A stretch of DNA of 64,000 nucleotides. It comes from Kappaphycus alvarezii (Eukaryota > Rhodophyta > Florideophyceae > Gigartinales > Solieriaceae). The notes beneath the pieces are model-generated. The model did no database searches and was not told where the DNA came from. It saw only the letters and a list, made by a program, of their open reading frames with translations. A program made the translations under genes and the position numbers. This document shows positions 21,900-34,199 of the stretch, piece by piece. Position 1 is the first letter of the stretch. Each line of letters starts with the position of its first letter. The stretch lies in NCBI GenBank assembly GCA_002205965.3, contig NADL03000471.1, positions 930,001 to 994,000 on the forward strand. The letters run 5' to 3'.

Positions 21900-24800
21900 T
21901 GAGGATTGTCGTTTCATCTTAGTTTGGTACTTAAGCTTCAGCAGCCTACTTATTTCTCAGGGGTTTACAGTACTATTATTATTATTATTATAAATATGCG
22001 TTAATACGTAAAAGAGCTTTTGCGAATCGATATATACAAACTAAATCGCAAATTCTGTACATATCCATGGACTAGAGAAGAAATCAGGCGATGAAAAGGT
22101 TTAGCTGGAAGCCACAACTTTCTTGAACATTTTTTCTACCTTAAGCGATATTTTTTGCAGGTACCTTGCTATAATAAATATTTCACTCGACGTATTTTGG
22201 TCTTCTCAATTCCAAAAATTCCCTTCCAGAACTAAATAGAGTCGAATGTTCCTTGACATATCCCAGTGTGAATCTTGAGTCTTTTCTTCTCATTTGGCTT
22301 AATTATATGCTAAAATGGCTATACGTATTCTAATACAGTATTTTCTTTCCTGTGAGGGTTGCAGTGAGTCGCAATATATGCCATGTTTTCGCTTTTCTTA
22401 TTGATGTGCAGAAACGTGTAAAATTCTCGTCTCATGGTGCGGAAAAGTTTACAACAGGAACTTCTATTAAACAAGAACTTCTTTTTGATGAGTAAAGTAC
22501 GGGATTTTTGAGGCTAGTTTTATCAGTTTTCATTTATGCACAATATAGATTAGAAGTATTTATATTTAATGGTCATTACCGTGGGCTAAACAAAAAAACA
22601 TAAACTTGTTTACTAAATACTATTCTAAACTCATGTAGCGAGTAAGCAGGGGGTCATATTGTGTATTCTTTAACATTATTACTCAAAAGTCAAACGATGG
22701 GTAGCCTCTATCCATCATTAATTTTGTAAGGTTTGCCACAGCCGTAAAACAAGGTCGGTGCAAATCCAGCCCATAACGAAATCGACTCTCCAACAATTTT
22801 GACTGTTTGAGTCTAGAATCAACGCTTTTATGCTTTTATATAACCGCTCTAGACATAGGTTGCGAAAATCTACCTTGTAATTCAGACAGAAAAATTTACT
22901 CACTGCAACCTTAATCTGTTACCATTTTCTCAGTTTTAAGTAAATATTTTAAATCAACTCTAGAAATTAAAGTATATGGATAGCTACCTAACGGAAAAGG
23001 AATATTGACCCATAAAAATAACCCGTCCATATGTTAAGACCAATTTCATAGCGGAGACAAGCATGATTAAATTTATGCGAAAAATAAGAAAGGTCAAAAG
23101 GCAAAGGTTCTTTGACAGGCACATCAATAACATCTACATGAATATATTATAAGTCAATCCCATGCATAACAAACCTTTTCGATAATTTAATCTATAAATT
23201 ATTCAGTCAGCACAGAACCAATATCAAGAACCTACCAATGTAATTTTAAAAATTAAAACATCAATAGATGCTAATCGATTGATGAAACCCCAAGTCTATT
23301 GCGTAATTTATTTTCGTCTGCATTGCAGAAGGATCGCCTCTGTTGTTCCGTTGCATACGTTTTTAATAATTGTAGCGCCCATAATAAATGTTTTTTCATG
23401 CCTCCCTGCGGTATTTTTGATCTAACTAGATTCCATTCTTTAAAACATATCAGAGGCGGTACTCCAAAATGACTTTTAAATATTCGATGACGTATGTTCG
23501 AACTTAAATAATAATTTACACTAGTAATAGATTGTCCAGTAATATTAAAGTGTGAGAAACTGACAGATTGGCTCATCTTCGTCGCTTTAGCTTAATATAA
23601 AGTTTTCAGAGTACTCCAAATGATTGAGAAATGTATTTTATAGCGCTGAAGATGCCTCCAAAACCAGGAGGTTTATATGATCGCGAAAGGTATTTACAAG
23701 TCATTTTTATCAATGATTGAATTGTATAAATGATGTATTTTATTGTAACTCGTATGCTAGAATATGTTAAAATATCAAAAACAGCCTTATAATGTTCAAT
23801 TTTCAACACTGTCTTTGATAAGGCTCACAAAAAGGCCTCGAGTATTCATTAAAAGGAGAATAACATATAATTCTGTTATATGAGTACTTGTACTGCATAA
23901 TATTATTAAATGGTACGTTGGGACATTTGGATCAAAGGGGATTCACAAAATCCCAATATTACGGTCTATGGAGTCCTGTTATGATTCAATGTTGATATTG
24001 ATACTTCATACTATGGCATCAATTTACCTTGGAGAGAGATCTTAAAATCACAGAAATATAATGATTACTTCAAGAAATGTATGGTGGTTACAATAAATAA
24101 GAGCTTCCAGATGACTATAGTTACTTGATAAAGTTTATGTTTTCTTGAAACATTAGTTCTGCGTAAAATTAGTAATATTCAGTCATCTCAAAAGTATTAT
24201 CAAAGTTTCCCCTCTGTATCTTCTCATGAAATACTCCGGTTTCGCTTGGAAAAATGCCTCACACGTTACACGTTCTGAGCAACGGTGTAATAATCAAATT
24301 CAAAAAGGGTTTCGACGAGTTTGTGTCAACAGAATGAATGATTGGGCAATTCAAGCGATTTTGCTACATTACGCGTAATGTAGCACGTTAAATAACCGAA
24401 ATACTCTAACTGAAGCAGTAAATTTATACTTAGGCATTGAAATCCTAAAGTACTCATTTTCCATATTTTAGATTCTTTATGCTCTTTAACCACATGAACA
24501 GTCCAAGCTAACATATGATAATGTACACACATCAAAAAAATATTCAGAGTTTCAGTGCACTTATGAGTACTCTCAAGTATCAAGATGTGTCTCACATATC
24601 ATTGCAGTGACAAGTATGTAAAAATCATTCGTCTACTTTAAAAAAGTAGATTAATATGTATATTTGATCATATCTTTAATAAATATTTAAAATTGATGGT
24701 ACACAAACATCTTATTTGTTTGTACATGAAAAAAAATTCTTTACGAGCAAGGATCAATAGAACATCTTGTACGCACTGTAGTCCCATTACTTAATAATAA

Positions 24801-24990
24801 TTGTTCCGAACATTGCTCAAAAATATAAAACATGTTTCGGGACCCAAGCGTCTACTAAAATAGCACGATTATTGTACATTAAAAAGGGTAGGAATCATGA
24901 AAATGTTACGCAAAGTATGGTCAGTTTTGTATTTGGACGGTCAGGTACAATTTATGAATTTCCTTCTTACTCCCTTTGACACAAAGCTCT
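21900..24990. other. AT-rich gene desert
   Basis: There are no frames over about 100 residues and no recognised motif on either strand. A short ATT microsatellite lies at 21973-21990. The sequence looks like long-decayed non-coding DNA. Confidence 0.6.
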
Positions 24991-24996
24991 TGAAAT

Positions 24997-25223
24997 TTGA
25001 CCCTCGTACATCTTTATCATGCTATTCACCCATCTTCAGAACTATTCTCCAGCGCTAAAAGAAATTACGCCAACCGTTTGAATGAGACGGCATCTGATGT
25101 GAAGAAAATGGACCCCATGTTTTCCCCGTTCAAGCATGCTGCTTGGAGGAGGTGTTATAGGGAAATGAAAGCGCGGTTTGTTTCAGTTAAGAGTACGTTA
25201 CAGCCTTTCTTCTTCTGTTCTTT
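24997..25223 (+). other. Short open frame upstream of the 129-residue ORF
   Basis: This 76-residue frame begins at TTG, with its first ATG at 25084. It is charged (KKMDPMFSPFKHAAWRRCYR). It lies in another frame from the ORF that starts one base after it ends. It may be a broken upstream part of the same gene. No family is recognised. Confidence 0.2.
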
Positions 25224-25613
25224 ATGAATAACTGTTTTGCATACACTGCTTTGAAGAATCCTCAGCTTCTCCGTCTGGGAACAGCAGATTCAAGTTCAAA
25301 TTTTAACGTGGAAGAAAGCGCTAGCGCTAGTTTAGAAGCCGGTCCTAGTGACGCCACAGAGTTTAACGTTTTAAATTGTACGGATAATTATGGGCATACG
25401 GTAATGTTCTCTAGTTGGAACGTTAAACGTACTGGTATGAAAAGATTGACGATGGCCGTTTTGGTGCACAGTGAAGTAGAGCCTAATTATTACAAACTTC
25501 GAGTAGTAAATGATGGTGTAAACCGTGTAGTTAACATACGTTTAGCCAGTAGCCATGATAGATACGCAGATATTACATTGTGTTTGGAAGGGAGTTTATC
25601 ATGTCACCAATAG
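25224..25613 (+). CDS. Hypothetical protein, 129 residues
   Basis: It is ATG-started and ends at TAG 25611-25613. The first third is Ser/Ala/Glu-rich. The rest alternates hydrophobic and polar residues (VMFSSWNVKRTGMKRLTMAV, then LRVVNDGVNRVVNIRLASSH), suggesting a beta-rich fold. Coding-like composition contrasts with the AT-rich flanks. No family is recognised. It could be a fragment of a larger gene, since the preceding frame 24997-25223 abuts it out of phase. Confidence 0.35.
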   Translation: MNNCFAYTALKNPQLLRLGTADSSSNFNVEESASASLEAGPSDATEFNVLNCTDNYGHTVMFSSWNVKRTGMKRLTMAVLVHSEVEPNYYKLRVVNDGVNRVVNIRLASSHDRYADITLCLEGSLSCHQ

Positions 25614-25619
25614 TGAAGA

Positions 25620-28558
25620 TGTACATTCTTGCAGCATTAGTTTCGATGTGTTTCCAAAATAAATGCAGAAGATTGTGACTGAGAAAATTAAGTAAATTAA
25701 CACCTTTTTACCGTTTAAGTTATATGATTTTATCGAAGACAGGCATTTTCTTGTTTGGCGTGATATGCCATCGAGTATTGTGTAAATTGATCTTCTTCTG
25801 GTTCAATATCAGTCGTATGAGTATGGTTTAGGTACTGAACATATTTTGGTTGGATAGAGGCCCTAAAATAATGGAGCAGACCACTATACTTGTCTCTAAC
25901 TATTGATAGTAACAGTAACACAATTGTGGAAACGGAAATTCCATGCCAAGAATAAACATGAAATTGTTTGTACCCTATGTCCTTCTGACCCTGTCCGAGG
26001 GAAGTCCATTGTACTATAGTAATTGTATATATAGTCCTATGCTTGGTTCCTCCGACTAAGCACTGTAGTTACCCATTTCCCGCTGCCCCCTTGAATCTCT
26101 TCGCAACCAAAAACGTGCATCAGAGCAGAAGCAATAGAATAATGATTATCATGTCCTCTATAACATTAAGAACTATCTACAGATTCCTCACGTCAGAATG
26201 GACAGTATTAGTAAATTCTCTACAAAGTTTATTTTCGATTTGATTTTTTCTGCTATGCTATTATTCCTAGCGAAGATTTTAGGTTTGCTGTTTGCTAGAT
26301 CCCGTATACCACGTGTACTCAAATTGTACTATGATTCGGGCCTGGCCATGAAAGACAGAACGATGGTAGCTGGGGGTGAACAACTCAAGCCGATACGCGA
26401 GACGTATACAAATAGAGCTACTCTTTATTAAAACTACGGCTTCGTGTAGCAGTGCTCGGAATTTTCCGATGCGAATATTTTGGAAGATCTGCGCTTAGCC
26501 TTCAAACAGTTGATATTGGTTCTGTGCGTTCATCCCTTAAATCGATATGTCATTACGTGATCCTGCAGACAAGTCTAGTCTTCTCTTCACAGCATATTGC
26601 TGTAGCTAACCATGGAAGGGCAGCTACACCCTATGAAGCACCACATGCGATCGGAGACAGAAGAACTGTAATTCGTAACGAACAATACAAATTTTTATTT
26701 CATTCGGTAGGGGCTGGTGGCAGTTGAGGAACATGCAATGGATTGGTTGCTCTATTAAACCTCACCACGAGACGGCATGCGAGCGAGGGGGAGTAGAGGA
26801 AACCTGATTAGATAAAAAACGTATCCGTTGCACCAGTGTAGATTTGACGACAGAGTAACGACGAGCGGAGCGAGACGAGATCTGTTTAGCGTGGTCTTCG
26901 AGGACACGTCGAAAGCGCGACCAAAAGATAGATAATACGGCAACCCAGGTCTTTTTTAGGGGCAAAAAGGTTTGTCGCACCGGTTGTTTCCTATGGCATG
27001 GACAGAAAAGGAACGGTAATCATACTGGGAGTGATTTGCGTCCCGACATCTCGACCCACGGAATTCTCCGGAAAGTTGCAAACCTGGCGAGAAACACAAC
27101 ATGCAGCACAGCAGCAATGGGGGAAAAAGGTCCTCAGGAAACAAGAAAAAAAGTTACACTCGGTACAGTACTGTGGTACTTTATAGTATCAAATTTTTTA
27201 GAGGAAGCACAGATCTCAGTCTCATAGCTTACAATGCAACTAAGAAACATTACTTTTACATTTTTTGTGGCAGTGTACCGTACGGTACAGTACGATACGT
27301 AAATTAAATATAAGAATTTTACATAAATTTCATTTTCTTAAACTTAACCGGTTACAATAGATCTTACCCTAGTGATCGTATCCGGCAGAAATGAATATTA
27401 TAAGATAGCTGATATAAATTGGCCGCGGGTGGCATAGATAACAATGTACTGTTTTTTGTGGTGTGTGGGAGGTATATCATCGCATATGGAACACTTGGAA
27501 CTCCGTTGAATATTTATAGGCCACTATACTCTACGAAACACGAGTGAGAGCACAAAGGCTCTGGTAGATGTACATGCACAGTACTTCGCCTACCTTCCGT
27601 TCAATATCCTCAACACAACAAAAACATGGAAATTATTATACCTTTTTTCTCAAGAGTCTTCCACTCTGACTAATGACTGGGAACTAATTACAATCTACAT
27701 TTACTAGTCTGACCCGGACCTTTCACAAATCGTGTCTACACCATGTCGTACCGCCAAGTACGAATTGTATTCTCAGTTATTCCGCGATAAAATCAAAGGA
27801 AACTTTGTCCAACAAGAGCTAAGATCCAGAAAGATGTCCGAACTTTTCGTCCTACACACAGAAGGTGTGTGACTCATTTTCATATCTCAACGAAGCACAG
27901 ATTCTGCTCTATTCCAATTGAGCCCAGCAAAAATTTAAATAAATACTGCGACTGCGACCACTAAACCCACACCACCGTCTGATCCAGTCTCGCAACTAAG
28001 TAATTTAAATCAAGATCAGTGTTGCCATTCTCATGATCATAGTCATTGCATTTTGGCATCTGCCGGATGGCGGACCCTCACTCTGCCAAAGTCAACAAAC
28101 ACATAATCAATCATTACACATTCAAAACTTTACTTGCTGTACTGTTACATAAGAATACAGCACTGTAGCACAAAAGAAAATTATTTTACTTTTGTGACAA
28201 TATCAGCTGTTACTTACAGATGATGAAGCCTGATTTTAAACCTTACAATGAGTTGACGTTAGAGAGCAGGTTTAGCGGAAAGTTTCATTTAGGGACAGGT
28301 TGTGCCTTTTCAACTTTCTTGACGGTTCGACTCAGGTGCCATCGATAAATGAGTTATCTGAACACAATTGTCTATTCTGGCCGTAAGTAATGTAATACCC
28401 TGCAAATCCAGACTGGTATGCGCGCGGTATGCGCATATGTCCGATGAAATGCACCTGCATTTTCCCGACGGGTCCGCACAGGGTACGTGCAGGTACAAGA
28501 TAAAATTTCGGGCGCGTTACTACCGGCAAGTAAGGGTTCTTAGCACCCTTACGGTTTC
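25620..28558. other. No supported gene
   Basis: Short frames only. Plus 26198-26431 has one hydrophobic segment. Minus 26755-26980 holds two overlapping basic frames that may be transposon debris. GTAC-rich palindromic motifs occur near 27160-27300 (for example GTACCGTACGGTACAGTACG). Confidence 0.5.
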
Positions 28559-28929
28559 TGTCAATCAACCACATATAATCAGTACAATGTACAGTACACC
28601 ACGCACTGCAAGACCGTACTTTAATGTAATGCCCTGTGCACAAGGTTGCGCAAAAGGCCCACGCCGTTCAACAGCGGGAGTTGTGCTGGGCGCGCGGGTT
28701 TTACTTAACTACTGTCCTCGCCTCTACTAAGCTCGCACACGGACCTGACGAGCTATATTACTCCATAGAAGTACTGCAACGTTGAATACCGCCGGCTGCA
28801 TGTCTGAGACGCCCGTTGCGGTCCCTTCTACCAATTAATCAACCTAAAATTTGTTTATTAAGCGCTCTGATTTATCGCGTCGATCGCAGCCGCACAGAAC
28901 GCGTTGAGCCAAGACTGGATCTCACGACA
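28559..28929 (+). repeat. Copia-2 5' LTR
   Basis: 371 bp, TG...CA. It aligns along its whole length with 35618-35969 (shared segments include AGTACAATGTACAGTACACC and TTTATTAA.CGCTCTGATTTA) but with many differences, so the insertion is old. Confidence 0.88.
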
Positions 28930-29234
28930 ATACAGACTAGAGTATCTTTCTCTCGATTCTTTCTCTTCTAGTCTTCTTCGTGTACTCCTATTTTTCCCAT
29001 CTATCATTCTTGTTTCAAAACTCTCAACTCCGCGCCTTTCACGACATAGGAGATTTACCTTAAGCGTTTCAATATGGCACCGACATCAGTCGCGTGGTAC
29101 GGTTGAAGAAGCGCAAGATCGTCCAAATAATCACCGCCGCATCGATCAGAGGCAACTTTACGGAATAGTTACTAAAAGCCGCAATGTCTACCATGGAGTA
29201 CTTTTCAGTCGATAACGAGGGCGAATAAAACAGT

Positions 29235-31110
29235 TTGGCCCTTACAAGTGTTTTGGGTGCCCCGGAGAGCGAAGAAGTGGCCTTCTTTCCCCGAGATCTC
29301 CTCGCGCCTCCGCATGCTATGCTCGAAGAGATGTTCTTGAGGTCTTCTATTTTACACTTACGTGTTTTTATTTCGGTTGCAAAGCTTTTCTCGTTTCAAA
29401 AAGTACCCGACGAATTTATGAATGGACTTTTTCTGACGGCGTCAGAGTGGAAAGAGAAGTGCCTTTCAGTCATAGCATGGCTATGTTATTTCATCGTTTT
29501 AAGTTCTATTTCGCTATATCTGTTATTCGGAAGTACATAAATATCAACAATGCCCCTTTGGTCTTTATTGGGGGAACCCCCAAAGAAGTTTTCAGCCCGA
29601 GTGACTCCAACGAGATCCCTAAACCGCCGAAAATTGCTATTTATCACGCTAATATCCTAGCTTCAGATAGAAACGGTCACAATGTCAGCCACAATCCACG
29701 CTCACCCCTTCCAGTTACGTCTCTTCCCGAGATCCCGCTACTGAAATTCAGAAACGACGGACATATCGCCGAATTACCCCAAGTTTCCCAACGGTCACTG
29801 TATGCTGCTGGAAATCCTACGGCCTCAGACTTGCATAGAAAAAGAGGCGGAGACGACGCTCGTAAAGCCAATTTTATCCGGCAGATATTAAATGACATGA
29901 AGGTCTCTGGCTATATATCGCAAGACATTCACGAAACCCTCAAGCTGTACGGAGTAGCTTCTCGTCCGTGCGGCCTTTCCCCAGGTAGAAGTCTTACCCC
30001 TTCATCCATTTCTTTTACAGCGCAGCCCTCAAGTTCTTCTTCGAAAACTGCAGCGAGTCGATGTCACACCGTAAGATTGTTACCGTCATACTCAACAAAT
30101 ACGTTAGAGGTGCAAGGCGACTTCAAGTAAAGGGTACATTGGAAACTATTCTCCTTCAAAACTTCATGATAGATGGGGGTGTTGGCGATGTATCCCTTGG
30201 ATTGAAAAAGCGAGTGGAGCACATCAATGAACTGGTACCGCAGTGTCCTCGCGATTTTTGCATTGATGTCCATAATATCGACTACCCTCGCAAGGAAGTC
30301 ACGGAGTTCCAGTTTTGGTCCCGTATTCCGATTCAAAGCATCAACTAGCAAGGATACTCCTAAAACAAGTTCGTAACCACTTTGCACAAATCAATCCAGA
30401 ATATTCGTCAGCTCGAGCTTCCCAGAGGCAAGCAAGATACAGGAGCCGATATCATGACATGCATCTTCGCAGGAGAAGAAGAACTTGCTACAAATCTCAC
30501 GCGCTACGTTCGGAACCCATGTTTAAGTCACCTTCATCCTTACCGCCCCAATAGTTCCCAACAGAGGCACCAATTGGGATATCGACATGAAAGATGTCCG
30601 ACCCTCAAAAATATCGCCTACACTGCCAACAGCAAGTCGCGCCACGGCGATTTCTGGAAATTTTGTGCTCAAAGCTGGACTGCCAACCATAGATGCGATC
30701 CAGGGGCAGTCGCAGCATTTGCAAGAAATCGTTTGCAGCAGGGGGAATCCTCATTGCACATTCTCGCCGATTTCATCAAGGGTGAAGAAAAGGTGGGAAA
30801 AACTGAAGAAGAAAATGATGAATAGGCTGACATGCACTCTAAAAAAGAGAACACAGAATTGGACGCTCTTGGCAAGCTCCTGTTTGACAAAGGAGACGAA
30901 AGTGTCGATAGTTTCGACAGCTCCAAACACTTCGTGGAGTCGTACGAGCCGGTGGAAGTGGCCGACCGCCGCATCATCACAAACTATGTAGCAGCTGCCT
31001 TGTGTTCAGAAGACCCCCTACCCTTTCGACTCCGACTGAGGTCACCGAGGACACGGAGCTTCACCCCTCTCCGACTCTTTATTCAAAAGAAGACTCACAG
31101 ATCTTCATAA
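29235..31110 (+). pseudogene. Copia-2 gag region
   Basis: Open pieces at 29447-30130, 30061-30348, 30382-30825 and 30832-31110 in changing frames lie where Gag is expected, between the 5' LTR and the protease. They are charged and helical (LDALGKLLFDKGDESVDSF near 30860). I find no intact CCHC knuckle. The assignment rests mainly on position. Confidence 0.5.
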
Positions 31111-31149
31111 TGGGGACTTTCGTTGCAGAATTGAGTAAATAAGTCCCAA

Positions 31150-31730
31150 GTCTCCGCCCTTTTGGCATTATAGCTGACATTGGTGCCCCAAAATTCGTCA
31201 TTGATCGCGAGGAACTGAATCAGATGCTGACAGCTCTCGGTACTCATAAACGGAAGATAATCACTTTCCGTAACAAATTCCGCTTCGCGGACGCTTCCTG
31301 TCAATCACTATGATGCATCTCAATGCCTTTGCAGACCCTGCATGGTGCCTCTCGCGTCCTGGCCAACATTTATATCGTTTATGCGGACATCCCCTCCCTC
31401 CTAAGGATTTACGTCATGGATAGCGAGTCCTGGACCCCTTGCACTGTCTCTAACCGGTTCGAACATCTCATATCGTATACTTTTGCTGGTAGACAGGCTA
31501 TATACATGAACCGGTGTCCTATTCCAATGAAAAGGTCCGCAAGCAACCACCTGTACTTCCTTTTTCGGCCCTATACCCGAGTCCACTTCACTTAGACGCG
31601 GCTTACACGACTCCACCGCCAGTGGAGTCACCCTGCATCGAATAAATTGTTCAACCTCATCTCCCGGTCATGCCCTCAGGAAGCGACTCCAGAAAAAATA
31701 TGGAAACGATGCGACCCTTACCAAAGAACT
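31150..31730 (+). pseudogene. Copia-2 protease and GAG-pre-integrase
   Basis: Reading plus near 31160, IIADIGAPKFVIDREELNQM fits a retroelement aspartic protease (D-x-G-A-P, with Ile in place of Thr/Ser). FRNKFRFADAS follows, then YADIPSLLRIYVMD near 31380-31410, the V-D-.-PLL-G-D-L block. NKLFNLISRSCPQEATPE near 31640-31695 is the end of the pre-integrase domain. Stops and a frame change separate the parts. Confidence 0.65.
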
Positions 31731-32570
31731 GAGCATGTACGCACTCAATTCCGCGTATCTTTTAGTGCTGAAGAAGCCAGGTTCAACGGGAGGATCCTTT
31801 TGGACATCATGTACATTAATGGATATCTCGTGCTTCATATTGTTGACGAGGGTACTCCCTTCAGCGCAGCTCGAATCCTCTTAGATGTGTCCACGGAATA
31901 TATCTGGCAGAAGATCATCGAATGCTGGGCGAGTATCTATACCGGGCTTTTAAACAAGATTCCCACTGACAGAGGCTCTTCCTTGGGCCCAAAGTGTATC
32001 CACCTCTCAAGGATTGAGGACATCGAAGTCAGCCGCAAAGGTGTCGAAGATCACTCAAGAATTTGTACCGGAGAAGGTACCACAATCTGCTTCGCACGTA
32101 GTTCCGTAAGATCATGGCAGCGAGACCAAAGGCCCGCAAGGGTCTTGCACTTGCATGTGCAGTCCAGGCCATGAACGACACCCTTGGGCCCCAAGAATTA
32201 GTGCCATCGGCGTAAGTATTTGGAGAATTTCCTCAGATTCTCACCCCTTCCGAGCCCCACCAAATGTCACAAGACAGTACAAGAAAGAGCGCAAATTACC
32301 ACACCGTCGCGAGGATAAATGGCAAAACACATGGCCACCTTGCGTCTGAAGCGTTACCCCAAGTACGCGGTGCCCCCAACCAGCGACAGAGCTTATGAGC
32401 CAGAGGAAAAGTGCTAGTTTGGCTCGAAAAGCTCGTTTCGAACCTCATCAGTGAATGGCTTGGATCCTTCACTGTGGAAAACTTTAAATTGGAACGGAAA
32501 ATTGTCTTCGTACGCGATTCAGTCACCAGTCCAGAATCATCTTTCAGCGTTGCAGAAGTGAAGCCGTACT
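31730..32570 (+). pseudogene. Copia-2 integrase
   Basis: The ORF 31647-32174 shows FNGRILLDIMYINGYLVLHI (first Asp), VDEGTPFSAARILLD, IIECWASIYTGLLNKIPTDR (second Asp, TDRGS) and EDHSRICTGEG (the H-S-G-GE equivalent of the last Glu). The C-terminal part continues at 32411-32560 with LGSFTVENFKLERKIVF and FSVAEVKPYYE, the beta-rich tail before RT. The catalytic triad is partly readable but frames are broken between 32174 and 32411. Confidence 0.75.
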
Positions 32571-32639
32571 ACGAACTCGAAACACTTGCGCATACGCTTC
32601 TGACCGAAGTTGCGACAGGCCTAAACAACTTCAAGTCGC

Positions 32640-33600
32640 CTTCCGAAGATCTCATCCTCGCCGTTGAAGTACTCTATCCTAATGATGACCGTACCCTAGG
32701 ACCGGATATGACCAAGTCAAAGAAAGCAGAAATACGCGCCCTTTTAGAACGTGGAACCTTCAAGGTAGTGCTTCGCTCAGAAGTATCACTCGACGTAAAT
32801 GTCCTACCGGGACGCGTTGTTCTTCCCTTAAGTCTAGCATCGATTGAAAGAAAAAGTAAAAGGCAAGTACATCGCTACAAGATGAAGTACATCATTTTCC
32901 ACTAATAAACAACCCCACAACCGCTATCAGTTCGCCTGCTCTTAGGCTTAGCACACATCCTCGAATTTGATTTTTGGACTGCTGAAATCACTCAGGCATA
33001 CCTCCAATCCAGCGAACCACTAGCCCCTGACAAATTCATCGACAAGCCTGGTCCAGAGTTCGAACTGAACCATGATCAATGCTTGAAGCTTCTCCGTCCA
33101 TTGTATAGCCTATGTGACGCCTGAGAACTATGGCACATGACTCAATAGTCAAACATCACCGCGAAGAACTCAGCATAAAAACGCTGCTCATCGCCCCTGC
33201 CTTTTATTACCGACTTACTCACGGTGTACTCACGGGACTCAGCAGTGCGTATATCTACGATCTCAGATGGTATGGAAACCCAAAATTCCAACGGATATCC
33301 GAGCCAACGCGTCAGAAGTTCGAGATGAAATCAGACGAGTTGCTTCCCACAGAGTTCACAGGATTTATTGTGGGCACGTTGTATGATGGATCCTTCTACA
33401 TTGACCAGAGCCATTATCTCAGAAAACTCGAGTGCCTACCACTAGACGCTTCATTTTCCCAGTTTATTTCTATGCGTATGAGACTAGATTGGTTTGCTAA
33501 CTCAAGGCCAGAATGCCTCTTAGAAATATCCCAGCTAGCTCAGGTCAACGAAGAAATGTACGAGAAAGAGCGCGAGTAGATGATCCGCCGACTGAACAAG
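32640..33600 (+). pseudogene. Copia-2 reverse transcriptase (RVT_2), YVDD changed to YIYD
   Basis: EIRALLERGTFKVVLRSEVS (32728-32790) is the RT entry motif. RLLLGLAHILEFDFWTAEIT and QAYLQSSEPLAPDKFIDKPG (about 32935-33050) are the first catalytic strand, with D changed to E in the T-x-E position. LLRPLYSLCDA follows. The active-site YVDD reads YIYD at 33250-33261 within AYIYDLRWYGNPKFQRIS. TAA and TGA stops interrupt at about 32903 and 33121. The enzyme cannot be active. Confidence 0.8.
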
Positions 33601-33729
33601 ACCTTCAAGTACGCAATTGAAAATCTACTTCGCCTCGTATTGATAAGCTTGACCTTGAATCGTTGCGCGTCGTATGATTTTCAGACTCTTCGTTCGCCAA
33701 TAACCGTGACACGTCCTCCCAGCTTGGGC

Positions 33730-34140
33730 ATATAGTGCTACATGGCGATGCATACAACTCCGTCATTACCCTCTCTTTTAAGCCTTACAAGGCACACCGG
33801 TTCACCATATCTGCTATGTCTTGTGATTTACTTGCCTTCAGCGACATGTTGGATATAGCAATCGCAATCGGACATGAGTTGGAGAGCATGCTCTCCCGAA
33901 GCATATCAATCCAGCTTATCACAGACAGCAAGTCCCTCTTTGACGTCATTTGAAATGAATCCCGGACATTGGAAAAGAGTATGATGCTATATATCACAAC
34001 ATCAGGAGAAGGATTCGGCGATAATGTTATTTCAGATATTGGATTCGACCGAAGTCAACACAACCTGCCCGACGCCCTTACGAAGCCAACGTGTCAAGTA
34101 AAGCCTCGAAAAACTGTAGCGACAGGTCATCTGGATATTT
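33730..34140 (+). pseudogene. Copia-2 RNase H
   Basis: Readable blocks are FSDSSFANNRDTSSQLGH (about 33680-33730), CDLLAFSDMLDIAIAIGHEL and LITDSKSLFDVI, then HNLPDALTKPT at about 34060-34090. These are the standard RNase H pieces of Copia Pol. A TGA at 33951-33953 breaks the frame, and the Glu usually found in LAAE is lost (reads CDLLAF). Confidence 0.75.
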
Positions 34141-34199
34141 AATCGCTACAGTGGATCATTTGGACTAAGGACGCCACATAATTTATTCAATTACCATTT

